From positions 8,175,241 through 8,239,240 of the forward strand of contig OZ037768.1 in assembly GCA_964035545.1 (NCBI GenBank): a DNA stretch of 64,000 nucleotides, written 5' to 3'. This document shows positions 39,641 to 64,000 of this stretch, in pieces. Positions within the stretch are counted from its first letter, which is position 1; every line of letters starts with the position of its first letter. The DNA is from Bugula neritina (Eukaryota > Bryozoa > Gymnolaemata > Cheilostomatida > Bugulidae). The notes beneath the pieces are model-generated. The model was not told the DNA's origin, did not search any database, and was given only the letters and a program-made list of their open reading frames with translations. Position numbers and translations under genes: made by a program.

Positions 39641-42410
39641 ATGGAATGTTTGTATACAGAGTCTATAGAGTATATACAAAGCTGTTCATTGCTCAGTGTG
39701 ATAGGACTTGTAGCAGTCACATGCTCTTTAATCAATATCATCAAGACTTTTTTATGGACCCCATTTAAGTTATTTTTCCTCGCACAAGTTTTACCGGGAG
39801 TTGATTTCCGACGGCTAGGAAAATGGGCAGTTGTGACTGGTGGCTCAGATGGAATAGGTAAGTTTTCTCTTTTAGCTGCTTATAAAGAAATGACTTTGCA
39901 AAGTTAATGTATTTAAATAGCAATATCGAGATAGTTTCATTAAAATTAGATTTTGCTCATGTCAATTTTTAGGGAATTTGGTGTTTCACATTTCTCTGTG
40001 TTTTCTCCATAAAAACTAAGTTCCATGCAGCCAAAATTTAAATGGTTATGGAATTTTGTTAAAGATTTCTTTGCTTCATTCGCTTTTTGTGCATGATTTT
40101 AATCGTACTTTAATTTCATCTTAGGTTTTAAATTATTGATTCAGAGTTTGAACTGCAAATAATACCCTATTTTTGTGAATTTTTAAAGCATTGCTTTTTT
40201 TACCTTATAATTGATTACCTACATATCTTGATTTGGAGCTGAAGGGCTGTAAAGCCTATTCCCTAAACAGTTTTATTAGAAGGGGCAATTACAATGTATA
40301 TGTAATTCCTTAATTCAATGACAGACAGCCCATAGAACTAGATGGTAAACAAGATATTTACCTCAAATCTGAACTTGCATGATAGAGATTTAAGTTCAGT
40401 ATGCAGCTTTAAACTAAAAATATTGTTTTGTCATAGCAATTCAATATGTAAACTTCCGGTAACATTGTAGCTGAAATTTATATTTGTCAGTAGCTAGTAA
40501 TTAGTAACTTCAGTGTTGATGAAATATCCTCAAATTTATTGCCTTTGAGAAAAGTATTGGACATTTAACATTCCTGTACAACAAACACAATTTGGAAATA
40601 GACGCACAAAAGACACTTTTTAGTAAAGCATGCATGGCTGCTAGAATCTTTGTAGTGTATAATAATTTATTACAGGCCGAGGGTATGTCAGATCGTTGGC
40701 TAAGCGAGGTATGGACATCGTGATGATCAGCAAGTACCGTGAGAACCTACACAGAACAGAACAGGAGTTGAGACGTGAATATGGGGTCGATGTTAAATCT
40801 GTAGTCGTAGACTTCACCAACACAGATGTCTATGAGACTATTAGACACGAGCTTCAGGGACTTGATGTTGGGGTTTTGATAAACAATGTTGGGATTGGAA
40901 CCGGATCCGCCTTTCAAACATTTCTTCAAATAACTAATTTGTAAGTTACACACTTCTTATAAAATTAATACAATTCTATATGATCTTCCGAACAATTTTA
41001 CAGTAATTATTGATCAGAACTAAAGTGCTTAAAAATTTTCCAAATTTTTTAGTTATGATGGCTAACTATTCTAGAATATGTTATATTAGTATGTGTTTTA
41101 GTAACAAGTCAGGTTCACACAGTTAGTAAAGTTTCAAGTTGAAATTCTTCATAAATCACTTACAGTTATGGCAACAGTGCAACACAGTTTGATATAATAG
41201 AAATTGAATGGTATTTAATACACTGGCATGTGTTTAAAAACATATAAATGCAACAGATGGCATCTAAAAATACCTTGTCAGCATCATAATTTTGTTACGT
41301 AAGCCATATATTTTATATTAGGCATTACGAAATTATATATTTTATAATTATTTGTCTAGGCTACAATCAACAACAGATGTTCTTCATGTTAACTGCATAC
41401 CCATGACAAATATGTGTGCCCTAATTCTTCCACAAATGCTGGAAAAGAGAAAGGGTGTTATAGTGAACATCTCGTCTATTGCGCAATCAGGATATTTAGG
41501 ATCCCCAGTCTATTCAGCCAGCAAGTCTTATGTTTCAAGGCTCTCAGACTGTCTGCAAAGGACATATAGAAACTCAGGTTAGCTTTTACAAGACTTTGAA
41601 AACCAAAAACTGTTAACCAGACCTTGAAGCTTACAAAATAAATAATTAATGTGAGCTGTATGCAGAAACTAGAAATGTCGTTGGCGGCTAGGAAATTTTA
41701 ACAACATTGTAGCTAAATTTACATCATGAGGTATTCATGTGTTACACAATAATATTAACTGGCTGTTTTTATACTTTCTATATATGTATATTACATTACA
41801 ATATGTCATACCATATCATTTTATGTCATGAAATGTCATTTGTAGTTTAACAAAAGCTTTCACAGAAAGTATTATGGTTATAGAGACAAACATTAGATAT
41901 TGCGAATAACAATAGTCAATCAAAGAAGTTATGTTTCTGGAGCAATTTCAAACCAAAACTTATTTGAAAAATTAAAGAATTTATGATAATAAAGTTCCTC
42001 CTTTACTGTATCTAAATAATTTGGCTAATTCAAACTGTTAAAATGTAAAAAAATAGAATTGCTTGGAATTTTCTGCAACTCTATTTGGACTGAATTGCAG
42101 ATGCTTGCAGTGTATAAAATGTGTCAACAATAATATTTCAGGGGTGATAATACAGACAGTGGAGCCTGGTATGGTTATGACAGACCTCTTCATGAGCGAG
42201 TATGAGAATGCCACCATACCAAAGTTTCTAGAGACAGCTAAGCGTTATACCAGTGTGACAGCAGAAAATTTTGCTAGCAGCGCAGTCAACACTATTGGGT
42301 GGACGGATATCAGTAATGGGTGCTTAAAACATTACTTTGTATCTGCCTTAGCCAAAATTGGTTCTCAAAAGACAATGGACAAAAAAATATTGGATGTTAT
42401 TAATAACTAA
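39641..42410 (+). CDS. HSD17B12 / 3-ketoacyl-CoA reductase-type dehydrogenase, copy 1
   Basis: Short-chain dehydrogenase of the ER membrane. The family reduces 3-ketoacyl-CoA in fatty-acid elongation, and some members reduce 17-ketosteroids. Four exons (39641-39857, 40676-40940, 41360-41577, 42142-42410; phases 1, 2, 1) give 322 residues (human HSD17B12 has 312). Residues about 12-35 form an N-terminal membrane segment, followed by FLAQVLPGVD and the NADPH-binding motif TGGSDGIG (66-73). Next come LINNVG, the structural Asn172 (VLHVNC), the catalytic Ser region NISS (197-200) and Tyr212-x-x-x-Lys216 (YSASK), so all active-site residues are present. EPGMVMTDL follows. The C-terminus (DVINN) lacks the dilysine ER signal of the human enzyme. 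I chose ATG 39641 (acaATGG context) because the sister gene aligns from there; an open extension to 39548 exists. AATAAA lies near 42754. Substrate cannot be told from sequence. Confidence 0.88.
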
Positions 42411-45400
42411 ATAGATTATACACGGAACTGTTGTTGCTCATCAACACTCAGCTGACGCAGTTCTTTGTATGGATACGTTGACCTTGTTGGCTCAGTGTTG
42501 ATAAATATTGAATATAAGTTTAAAGTTCAGGCATGTAATAACAAGCAAGAGCAACTCTTTAAATTACTGTTTATTTACTTCATATAAATATAAAACTTGC
42601 ACAATTCTGACAAATACCCAGTATGCCAAGTTTTAAAGACTAAATCACAAGCCGGTACTTTATAAATGTCGGTAATTTGCACATACTGCATATAGGTTAA
42701 AGGTGAATGACTTGATGCATCCATACCTTTGAGTTCTAATCTTTAACCTTTAGCAATAAATATGTAGTTGAATGCAAGAGCCACTTGCTTGTATATGAAA
42801 CTTCATTGTAAACTTCTCTGTTAAATTTATGTTTCTATTGAAACATGTTTAAAAAACCATCAAATTTCTGCATCAAGCCTTGTAAAACTGTTGAGCTATA
42901 AAAATTGTTCTGCATTAAATATTTTGTCGCAGCATCTCTGATGCAATGGAAGACTGAAGATTTTATAGTATATTAATCCAGTACATTGCTTTGGTGTCAA
43001 GTTGATAAAGTGTGACAGGTTTCAGTACCATGACACATCAGTTTAATATCAGGGTAAAGTCATGTGATGAGCTGCTAGGCAGCATACCATAGTCATTGTG
43101 GTCACTTTGAAGCAGCTGTGAGTCATCATAAGAAACAGCATTTAACTCTATCGACTATAAGTCTGAGCAAAATATGCTGACAATTATAATGTTTTAACTA
43201 TTTCGCCCACCCTTTTCCTTCTGTCGAATGTACATAATATGCATAACATATTCTTCCTCATTTGTGGTTATACAACTCAATGTTATTATATAGCACTTTC
43301 CACTTGTTGAGGAAATAGTATGAAGGCAGTATGGATAGCAATGAGTACGTGATGAAGTGGAGCAAACCAATATAGGCCAGGGGGGGGGTCAAGTGTGGTA
43401 TAAATTACTAGATAACTATACTTTAGTGTTGAAGGTCGCTCCATCGAGTTTTCAAAATAATGAAATCTAAGGCTGCATTGACATAATGGTGCTCTTTCAA
43501 GTTAATTGTAGTGCATATGTACTAATAAATATTATATAAATATTAAATATTAATCACCCGCATAAATGATTTCTATCAATAGTTGGCAGGTGGACAGGTA
43601 AATATTGCACAATCATGCTATATCAACTTTACAGGGCAAATTTCGGCACACTGTACAATTTTCCTCCAGGTAGCTTGTATATGATCTACATTTTACACCT
43701 ACCATAATAATAATACAAGTGAAAACTGCTCTGCAATGGATGTTAGCATTAATAATTTATATACTTGGCAATGTTTTATGAAGTCAAAAATTCAGGTTTA
43801 GTTGAAATGCTATATGCAAGTGACATTTGATGTGCTAAAATTGCAACAATTATTAGTTAAAAATTTATCACTTTAGTTTATTGCAAATTATAACAGACCA
43901 AACTCCTTTCTTTGTTATACAAAAACTTTTAGAAGTAAGTTGATTAGTAAAACATCAACAGACAACCAAAGCTGTTGTATAATGAAACTTTGATTTGCCA
44001 TGTCTGTCAGTAGAATGACTAAATTTTAACATTCGCCTCGTGATTACAAACTTATAGTAAGGGAATACTTCGAGTGTTAAATAAATGTCACAGGTTGCCA
44101 ATGTAGAGACTCAAAACATTTCTAATGATGAATCACCTTGTGTCTTTGTCTGAGCAAACAAGGAGCTACTTATGACACTTCTATGCAGGTTGGCAGGGCA
44201 CTTACCTCTGCTTCAACGTTGGAACTAATCACAAATTAAAGATCATGGCTTTATTTTGAATAATTTACCTTCTATGACCCCCAATATAGCAAAACGCTGC
44301 TCATCTAGCTTGCACATACATATATATATATATATTCATACAAGCGGCACCATTTTTCATCTCTTTGACAAGGGTTGCAAAATGCAAACCTAAACTATAA
44401 ATATAAAATGCTAAAAAGTTAGAATGAGAAACTGTAAGCGCATATAGTCTTTGTTACTATGGCCACACCACTTATAGCTGTTATGAATGTACCAACACTT
44501 GCTGCTAATAAAAAGAAGACCACAAATCGGCAAAGCACATGCTTAAATAACACTTACCTCTGTATTGTACAGTAAATACATAATATTTTAAATACTAGAT
44601 ATAACCAGTGTTTTCCATAGTTACTGCTCTTTCCATATACTAATTGTTGAAGTTTGGTGGTCTAAGGAGTGCTCCACTCTCATGAAGATATACGCTGGTT
44701 TCCCAACTTGGAAGATAAATAATATTTAAAATCATCATTGTTTAGTCTTTAAAATGTAACCTGCTTTCCAAAACTAATTTGCCATAGTTGCTTATTTATT
44801 TATTATATGCTAAAGTCTATAATATGGTTATAATTATAAGATTGAAATTTACTTTCTTAGATTTTAAAAAGATTCAACCAAATCATACTGTTAACGTTAA
44901 CTAGTTCTGCTGGTTTCTAAACTTTAACAGAAAAACTTGATGCCGAAGATCCTAGATTCAAAGTGCATGAGTTACTATAGAAGCATATAAAGCTGGCAGT
45001 TCCCAGTGGATTGCAGAATAATGGATAAGAATTTCTAAGTATTGCTTTAGTTACACATTAAAATAAATAACATAACAAACGGATGACAACTGAGCAAGAC
45101 ATATTATATAATTTATTATCTATATTTGTAAATATCATTATTATATTCATTCTATATGTACTTTGAAGTAAAGCAATAAATCTCTTTAAAAATAGTTTTA
45201 AAGGTGAACGAACTATTTCATAATTTATGTGTTTTTTATATAAGCAAAGTGTTGAAGTTGCCTAGTGCTCAGATAGGTCAATGGTATAGCAAGTATTGAA
45301 ACAGGGAATAACTGATTCTGTCTGAAAGAAATGCATACCTAAAAGCTACTCAAAAGGTTTATCTGCCTAAATAAGAAGAAAAAAGACAGACAAATTAATT

Positions 45401-47539
45401 TTTTTATGAAATTTCTTTCTGCTTTGTTGGCTAGACCTTAAAAATGATGTCATGTATACTTGGAGCCTTTACCTTAGTATAACTGTGTATTAGTAAGTTG
45501 CACTATGCTGGTAAAAATAGAACTTGTTGTGTAATTAAATGCTGCTTAATTTAGCTACAATTTAGAAGGTAATAATGCACCTTCCAATAATTTTGTTGAA
45601 GCTAAATTTGCAAAAATAATATGCTTGCCAAGTTTTGTCAAGCTAATGCTTGCTTTATTATAATACGAGTTCGCTTGTGATGACTCAGCCATATATAAAA
45701 ATTCTACATGGCTCTAAATGTAAAATAAATAAAAAGTAAATAAAGTTTACTTATATATTAATAGCAACCAGCAAAACACATGTTAACTTGCTCTTTCTAT
45801 TATTTCATATAATCAGCTAAATATCTCAATGTATTTGTATAGAATTGTGTTTGCATGTTGTGTACTTCACTTGTTATATTAGAGAGAAGCTAACTAACAA
45901 AATTGTATGTTGTTGATTTACATGTTATATTATTTCACCTTATTTCATTATAGTGCAATATTTGCAAGCTAAGATTAATGCTAATTTAGGGCAGACAACT
46001 TCCTATAGTATAATTACCTGATGGAGCACATATTATTTACCACAAGCAGTTAATTCTTTGTCGAGTCCCACACAATGTTAGCCAAGTAAGTCCCGTATAA
46101 ATAAATAATTATTAAATAAGTATTAGAGCACAGCAAAGTTTTTATGAATAATATCCATTTAATAACCAGATATTTTTTCAGCCCTAACTTTTACAGAAGT
46201 GAAATTAAAATTTTTGTCATTATGAGCTGTCATTACAAGCTACCACTGCTAGCTATATGCTTTATGAATTATAAGACAAAATTAGGCTAATTGTTGATGG
46301 AAATGTGGTTCAAATTTTATAAATCTCATCAGCTGTGTAGAAAGAGAACATGTAACACTGGAGTTTCTAACAAGCTACTGTATATAAAGTTTGAAATATC
46401 AATGAAACATCGTGTGTTTACATATATTTATGGTAATTGTGTTTTACCATAACAAAAAGTTTTATTTTACACAATAATATTACCCATGCGCTTGATGCCC
46501 TTCACTACTTGATACCCATTTTATTTTTATATGTCAGAGTTATCTCCTCGGAAATATCTCCATTGTATTATATATAATTATTATGTTGTTAAAGTGTTCA
46601 ATGAAATATGGTTTCATGATGACACAGTTGTGAGAACATACGGCTGTTTATTAACAAGATAATACAACTCCACAAACATATGCAATAAACATGTTGGAAA
46701 TTACTAGCTACCTGCATGATTGTATGACATACAAAGACAGTTATGTGTAAACAACTGATTACTAAAATGTGTCATTATTGTATCAGTAATTTATAGCTTA
46801 CAGAGTGTGGGGTACTGTCTATTTTAATATGGTATTTGTTAGCATTGTACAGCTTATAATATATTACCTATATTTATTCAAGCATTATTATATGGCATTG
46901 GAAATTAATATTTTTCTAGCACTTAATCCAGGCACCTTGTCGGTATATAATATAATAAAGTAGATATACATTAGCACAAAGCAATCAATGAAACACAATA
47001 GACTAAATGGAATGTATAATCTAACTTTGTATAGCCGGCAAGAATAGAAAAAACAGCCAGCTATTGCTACTACTACTACCACTATTGCTACTACTACTAC
47101 CACCACTGCTTCTGTTGCTACTACTACTACTACTACTACTACTCCTACTACTACTACTACTACTACTACTACTCCTACTACTACTACTGCTTCTGTTGCT
47201 ACTACTACTACTACTACTACTGCTACTACTGCTACTACTGCTACTGCTGCTACTACTGCTACTACTGCTACTACTGCTACTACTACTACTATTATTACAG
47301 CTAATGTTGCAATAACGTACATAGTTTATCAAAATGCAAACATTTTGATGTTTCTAGGCATAGTTTTTGATAAGTATATAACTCCATGTGTGAATGAATA
47401 CTATAGACATAATCAGATAAGCTTAAATTTGGATAATTACTATCACATGACAGTGCAATTTACTAGCAGAATCATACACTAAGCAAGGCTCTCTAAAATT
47501 GTATTGCAGCTGCAGTGAAAAACCAATCTTCTATTTACA
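42411..47539. other. Intergenic between the duplicated dehydrogenases, no gene recognised
   Basis: Five kilobases of AT-rich sequence. AATAAA near 42754 probably ends copy 1. A short TA run occurs at 44317-44334 and a long triplet microsatellite at 47067-47298. No conserved open frame or dehydrogenase relic was noticed. Confidence 0.45.
47067..47298. repeat. CTA/CTG/CTC triplet microsatellite
   Basis: About 230 bases of CTA triplets with CTG, CTC and CTT interruptions lie 240 bases upstream of the second dehydrogenase. Poly-Leu, poly-Ser and poly-Val frames here are artefacts of the repeat. Confidence 0.95.
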
Positions 47540-50275
<2,736 letters not shown>

Positions 50276-51533
50276 ATATAATGTAATGGCAGTTGTATAC
50301 CGCATGTGGGATAGATTCTTACAGAAGTTTATAAAACTTGATCATAATAATATTTTTATTAGGCATTTTTATTCTCCATTTTGAATATAGTTATGCAAGC
50401 CTGTTACACACACTCACTCACTCACTCATTCACTCACTCACTTACTCATTCACTCACTCATTCACACACGTAACACACGTAACACATTAAACCTGATATT
50501 CGATAAGTTGTAATAGATGTAACTATAAAGTATAAACATACATTCCTCAAAAAGACAGCAATCTTCTACAACGTAATTTATTATAAACTTCACTGTATGC
50601 TCCACCACTCGAGTTCAGTTTACAAATTATGTACATTTGTTTCACTAATTAGCAATAAGTTGTTTAAATTTTTTTAGGTACAGAATCGTAGATTACTCTT
50701 AAACTTGAGTTTGTATTTTTGGTTTTACATAGTTTGTAAGGAAGCGACTTCCTAACAAGATTTACAATTACCATGCTAATGACAAATAAAAGTTTATTTA
50801 GACACTATTTTTCAGTTCGAATATTTTTAATTACAGAGATAAGCAGTATATATTTAAATAAACTTTTGGCTCAAAAATATAACTTCTATTTTACATCACA
50901 AAATATCACAAATATATACAAGCATACAAAAACCTTTAAAGCAGACTATACTAGTTTAAATATTTGATCTTGATAATCCATAACTGTTCACAACCACATT
51001 GATACAGACTCAATGTTTCTATCACACATCACCATTCTTTATAGCTTCAATTATAACAATATTTCTACCAAATAGATTTAAAATACATATACAATGTGTT
51101 ATTATAAACAATCACTCAAATTTAAATCTACAATATATAAAAAATGTTTGATATCATGTTATTACAAGAATAAAATACCAGATACTATCGACTAAATACA
51201 AAAATAAACTACCACAATAAGTCCTAGTGTTCCACTACCAATCTGAATTCAAAATAATTACTCAATAGTGAGAGTATTATATTTAGCTTCAACTCTACAT
51301 TTTTACACTATGCTGCAGTTCAAAACATAAAATAAATACTATGCAAAAATCTATGGAACAAAAGCTATTAGGTGGGAAACTTGGCAAAGTGCCAAGTTTA
51401 CTATTAGATATATAATGTATATGGTATATTGGCTAATTTGCAGTAAAATATGGAATAAGCTAGTTTTTCACATTTTATTATAATTAAGCAAATCACTGTA
51501 AATGAGTTGATAGTAAAATAGTTGTTTGGACAG
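50276..51533. other. Convergent intergenic region
   Basis: Lies between the stops of dehydrogenase copy 2 (plus) and the transporter (minus). It holds an ACTC tetranucleotide repeat (50408-50487) and, at 51474-51479, a minus-strand AATAAA about 55 bases after the transporter stop. No other gene is seen. Confidence 0.5.
50408..50487. repeat. (ACTC)n/(ATTC)n microsatellite
   Basis: Runs of CACT with ATTC and ACTT variants, ending in a duplicated ACACGTAAC. Confidence 0.9.
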
Positions 51534-61904
<10,371 letters not shown>

Positions 61905-63585
61905 CTTTAAGGTGCTTGCGACACTTCTGCTTGCTCGCAAAAATAACAGACAAGATGATAGGAGAGTGGCGGACAGACGGTTGCTCTTACATTGTAGTTG
62001 TGACGGTTATTAACGTTGGGCTATATACTATTTTCACACTCTGCATTGTTATTTCCTTTATTGATCTAAATTTAAATTAGTAATTACTTTTAACAATCAC
62101 AGCAAACAGTAATGTACAGGTATAATAATTTCTATAAAGTCAGCCAATACTTTTTGTTGTCCTGATTAAAGTGGGCAAACATGCATAACAGCTTGTCCTT
62201 AATGCTTTGTACTGCTATGACGTAGTTGAACGATTCTATTCTGATATGCTATATAAATTGCTGTAAGCCTTGTATTATAAATGAAGTGGATTCTTAGAAG
62301 CATTATAGTAGGATAACATAATCAAATTTGTGGCTGCGGAAAATCATATTCTGCCAATAATTATAAGCCTGCAGCTGACAAATGAATCTGATTGGTCAAT
62401 TCTAAGTATATGCCGATCAGCTTAAAACTTTAAATTTTCGCATTGACATTGCAAACTTTCACAATTATTGCAGATATCTCTCTTATATACAATGCATTGA
62501 GCACGTATGATATTAGTCCGTATACTCAGTGCAATGGCATCATGATTATAAGGTTTTTTTTTAATTTACAAGAATGTTGTTGAAAGAATATGATGTAATG
62601 TCTATAGTATAGATTTGACCAAATGTAAAGATATTTAAAAAAATTATACCTGATAAATTGAAAAGACTTTTTCATATATAAAAACCTCAATCAGATGCTC
62701 TACCATAGCAAATAGAAATAGAAAAATTTACTGGGTTACTCAATTTGCTTTACTGATGTCAGGCAGGTGTTAGGACACCCTCAGCACTAGATGTAATGCT
62801 TTCTGTAGCACTTAGAGCTTATACATAAACTTACGATTGCATAGAAGACAAGAATAAACTCTTAGAAAATTATCTATTCCAAAAGCAATACACTTGAATA
62901 TGAATTACAAACCTAAAGTCAACGTTAAGTTGCAATATTTTCCATCTCTTCCTTAAGTGCTCAATGAAAAGTTTACTCAAAGAGTGAATGCATTGTTTTC
63001 ATCTATCATTGTTTGATTTGTACATCGCTTGCAAACCAGTAAGTTACCTTGGAGAAGATTTGAGACAACTAATTAGCATTAGATTAAACTTTTTGCAAAA
63101 CCTCTTGCAAATAACATAGAGAAATTTGATATTATTTTAGGCTGTTTAATTTTATTTCCTCTGCAACCAAAACAACTGAGACTCACATAGCTGATGAGCT
63201 TCTAGTCAGTGTATTTTACTTGCAGAAGTATTGGCCAAATTTCTTCCTTTTGTTTCTCACAACAGTTGGTAATTTGTATATGCAATAAAGGGTAACCGGC
63301 TGAGAACAATGCTAATAATTGATTATCATTTCACTTATTCAGTCGAAATGCATTTCATCATCAAACTAGTGCTAAAAAATAGCCCCTACTTGACAGTGTA
63401 AGTTGCTATTGTTTACACTCGAAAAGTTTCAACAAAATAACTTCTCAAGTTACAGCAGCAGCCCGGGTGAAAAAAAGAGCTCTTCAAAGTGCAGTCATTC
63501 AGCAACAATTGGAGCGACTGTTTGAATACATTTAGACGCTGAGTATTAATTGAATTGCACTCTTACGGAAAAACTGTCTGTAATC
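61905..63585. other. Divergent upstream region between transporter and MOLO1-like gene
   Basis: A 1.7-kb gap between two genes that point away from each other, so it should contain both promoters. It is AT-rich, and no gene, TATA box or known repeat could be supported. Confidence 0.4.
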
Positions 63586-63865
63586 ATGAAAGATGAAGTT
63601 TTCATAATTTTAGTATTATGTGTTAAAAGTTGTAATTGTTTGGATCAAGGCGTCTCAGTCACGTACCCATCATGCTCTAGAACAGAGTTTAGTTTCCAGG
63701 GCTACACTTATACTGAACAATATGGCCATAAAGTATGGTCTCACTGTAACTTCTATAACCCTCACACGAATCCAAAGCTTTGTGGGTTGAATAAAGTGTG
63801 GCAAGATGTGTATATTTGCGACCCAGAAGAACTTCTGTATTCTACAAAAGCAAACTCAACCACTG
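63586..63865 (+). CDS. First exon of a secreted or membrane protein resembling MOLO1/TPM family (partial)
   Basis: An ATG at 63586 opens a hydrophobic signal sequence (MKDEVFIILVLCVKSCNC). About 70 Cys-rich residues follow, including NPHTNPKLCGL and VYICDPEELLY, then a donor (cactg|gtaact) after 63865 in phase 1. A short N-terminal region with N-P-x-x-CG followed by I/VCDP-x-x-L at the start of the fold is the pattern that I remember for MOLO1-type proteins (TPM domain, auxiliary subunits of nicotinic-type receptors in nematodes). The TPM domain itself and the C-terminal helix would be beyond the window. The family assignment rests on this one motif and is tentative; that this is a genuine secreted first exon is more secure. 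Confidence 0.5.
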
Positions 63866-64000
63866 GTAACTGTTATTGCACCAATATTTCATTTATCAGA
63901 ATACATTGCTATTTTAGGTGGCCCACATGTTAAAAACAATTAACTTAGGTTTACATAGCATTATAAAGTGAGATCTTACAATTAAATTGACCTGGTCATG
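63866..64000. other. Intron start, window end
   Basis: Presumed first intron of the gene at 63586. Nothing further is seen. Confidence 0.4.

Noticed and set aside
46888..47332. Poly-Val, poly-Ser and poly-Leu open frames on both strands
   Set aside because: They are three readings of the CTA/CTG triplet microsatellite, with no start context, splice structure or domain.

Overview
The window looks like nuclear DNA of an intron-rich, AT-rich invertebrate animal. Genes are split into many short exons with GT-AG introns, there are long microsatellites and small inverted-repeat transposons, and the gene set is animal-specific: an EPS15 endocytic adaptor, AGGF1, follistatin, a monoamine transporter and an Ig/TSP1-type membrane protein. 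The transporter is closest, in remembered motifs, to the invertebrate dopamine transporter, which suggests a bilaterian, perhaps a protostome. I cannot name the species. All gene models below were spliced by hand by following reading frame and splice sites across exons; none has been checked against transcripts.

Layout: (1) 1460-15650, plus strand: EPS15-type adaptor with three EH domains, coiled coil, 16 DPF motifs and a ubiquitin-interacting helix, in 20 exons. Its 5.1-kb intron between the third EH domain and the coiled coil holds a complete, separate eight-exon gene on the minus strand (7310-10322). That gene encodes a 418-residue Ig-TSP1-Ig-transmembrane protein resembling the FAM187 family. 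Directly upstream of its start are two small inverted-repeat DNA transposons, end to end (10435-11334 and 11338-11863). (2) 19035-30031, plus: AGGF1 (OCRE, FHA, G-patch), 11 exons. (3) 31702-36206, plus: follistatin, 7 exons, plus a possible 21-nt microexon. (4) 39641-42410 and 47540-50275, plus: tandem duplicate short-chain dehydrogenases of the HSD17B12 / 3-ketoacyl-CoA reductase type, with identical exon structure. (5) 51534-61904, minus: a complete 14-exon dopamine-type SLC6 transporter with an enlarged, cysteine-rich second extracellular loop. (6) 63586-63865, plus: the first exon of a secreted or membrane protein resembling the MOLO1/TPM family, which runs off the window.

The genes do not form an operon or a shared pathway; they are ordinary neighbours. 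Several have roles in signalling at the cell surface: follistatin binds TGF-beta-family ligands, the transporter clears monoamines, and EPS15 organises receptor endocytosis. The gaps between genes hold AT-rich sequence, simple repeats, a decayed retrotransposon fragment (17749-18000), a pair of tRNA-like sequences inside a transporter intron, and two diverged copies of an oligonucleotide-rich repeat that lie on either side of EPS15.
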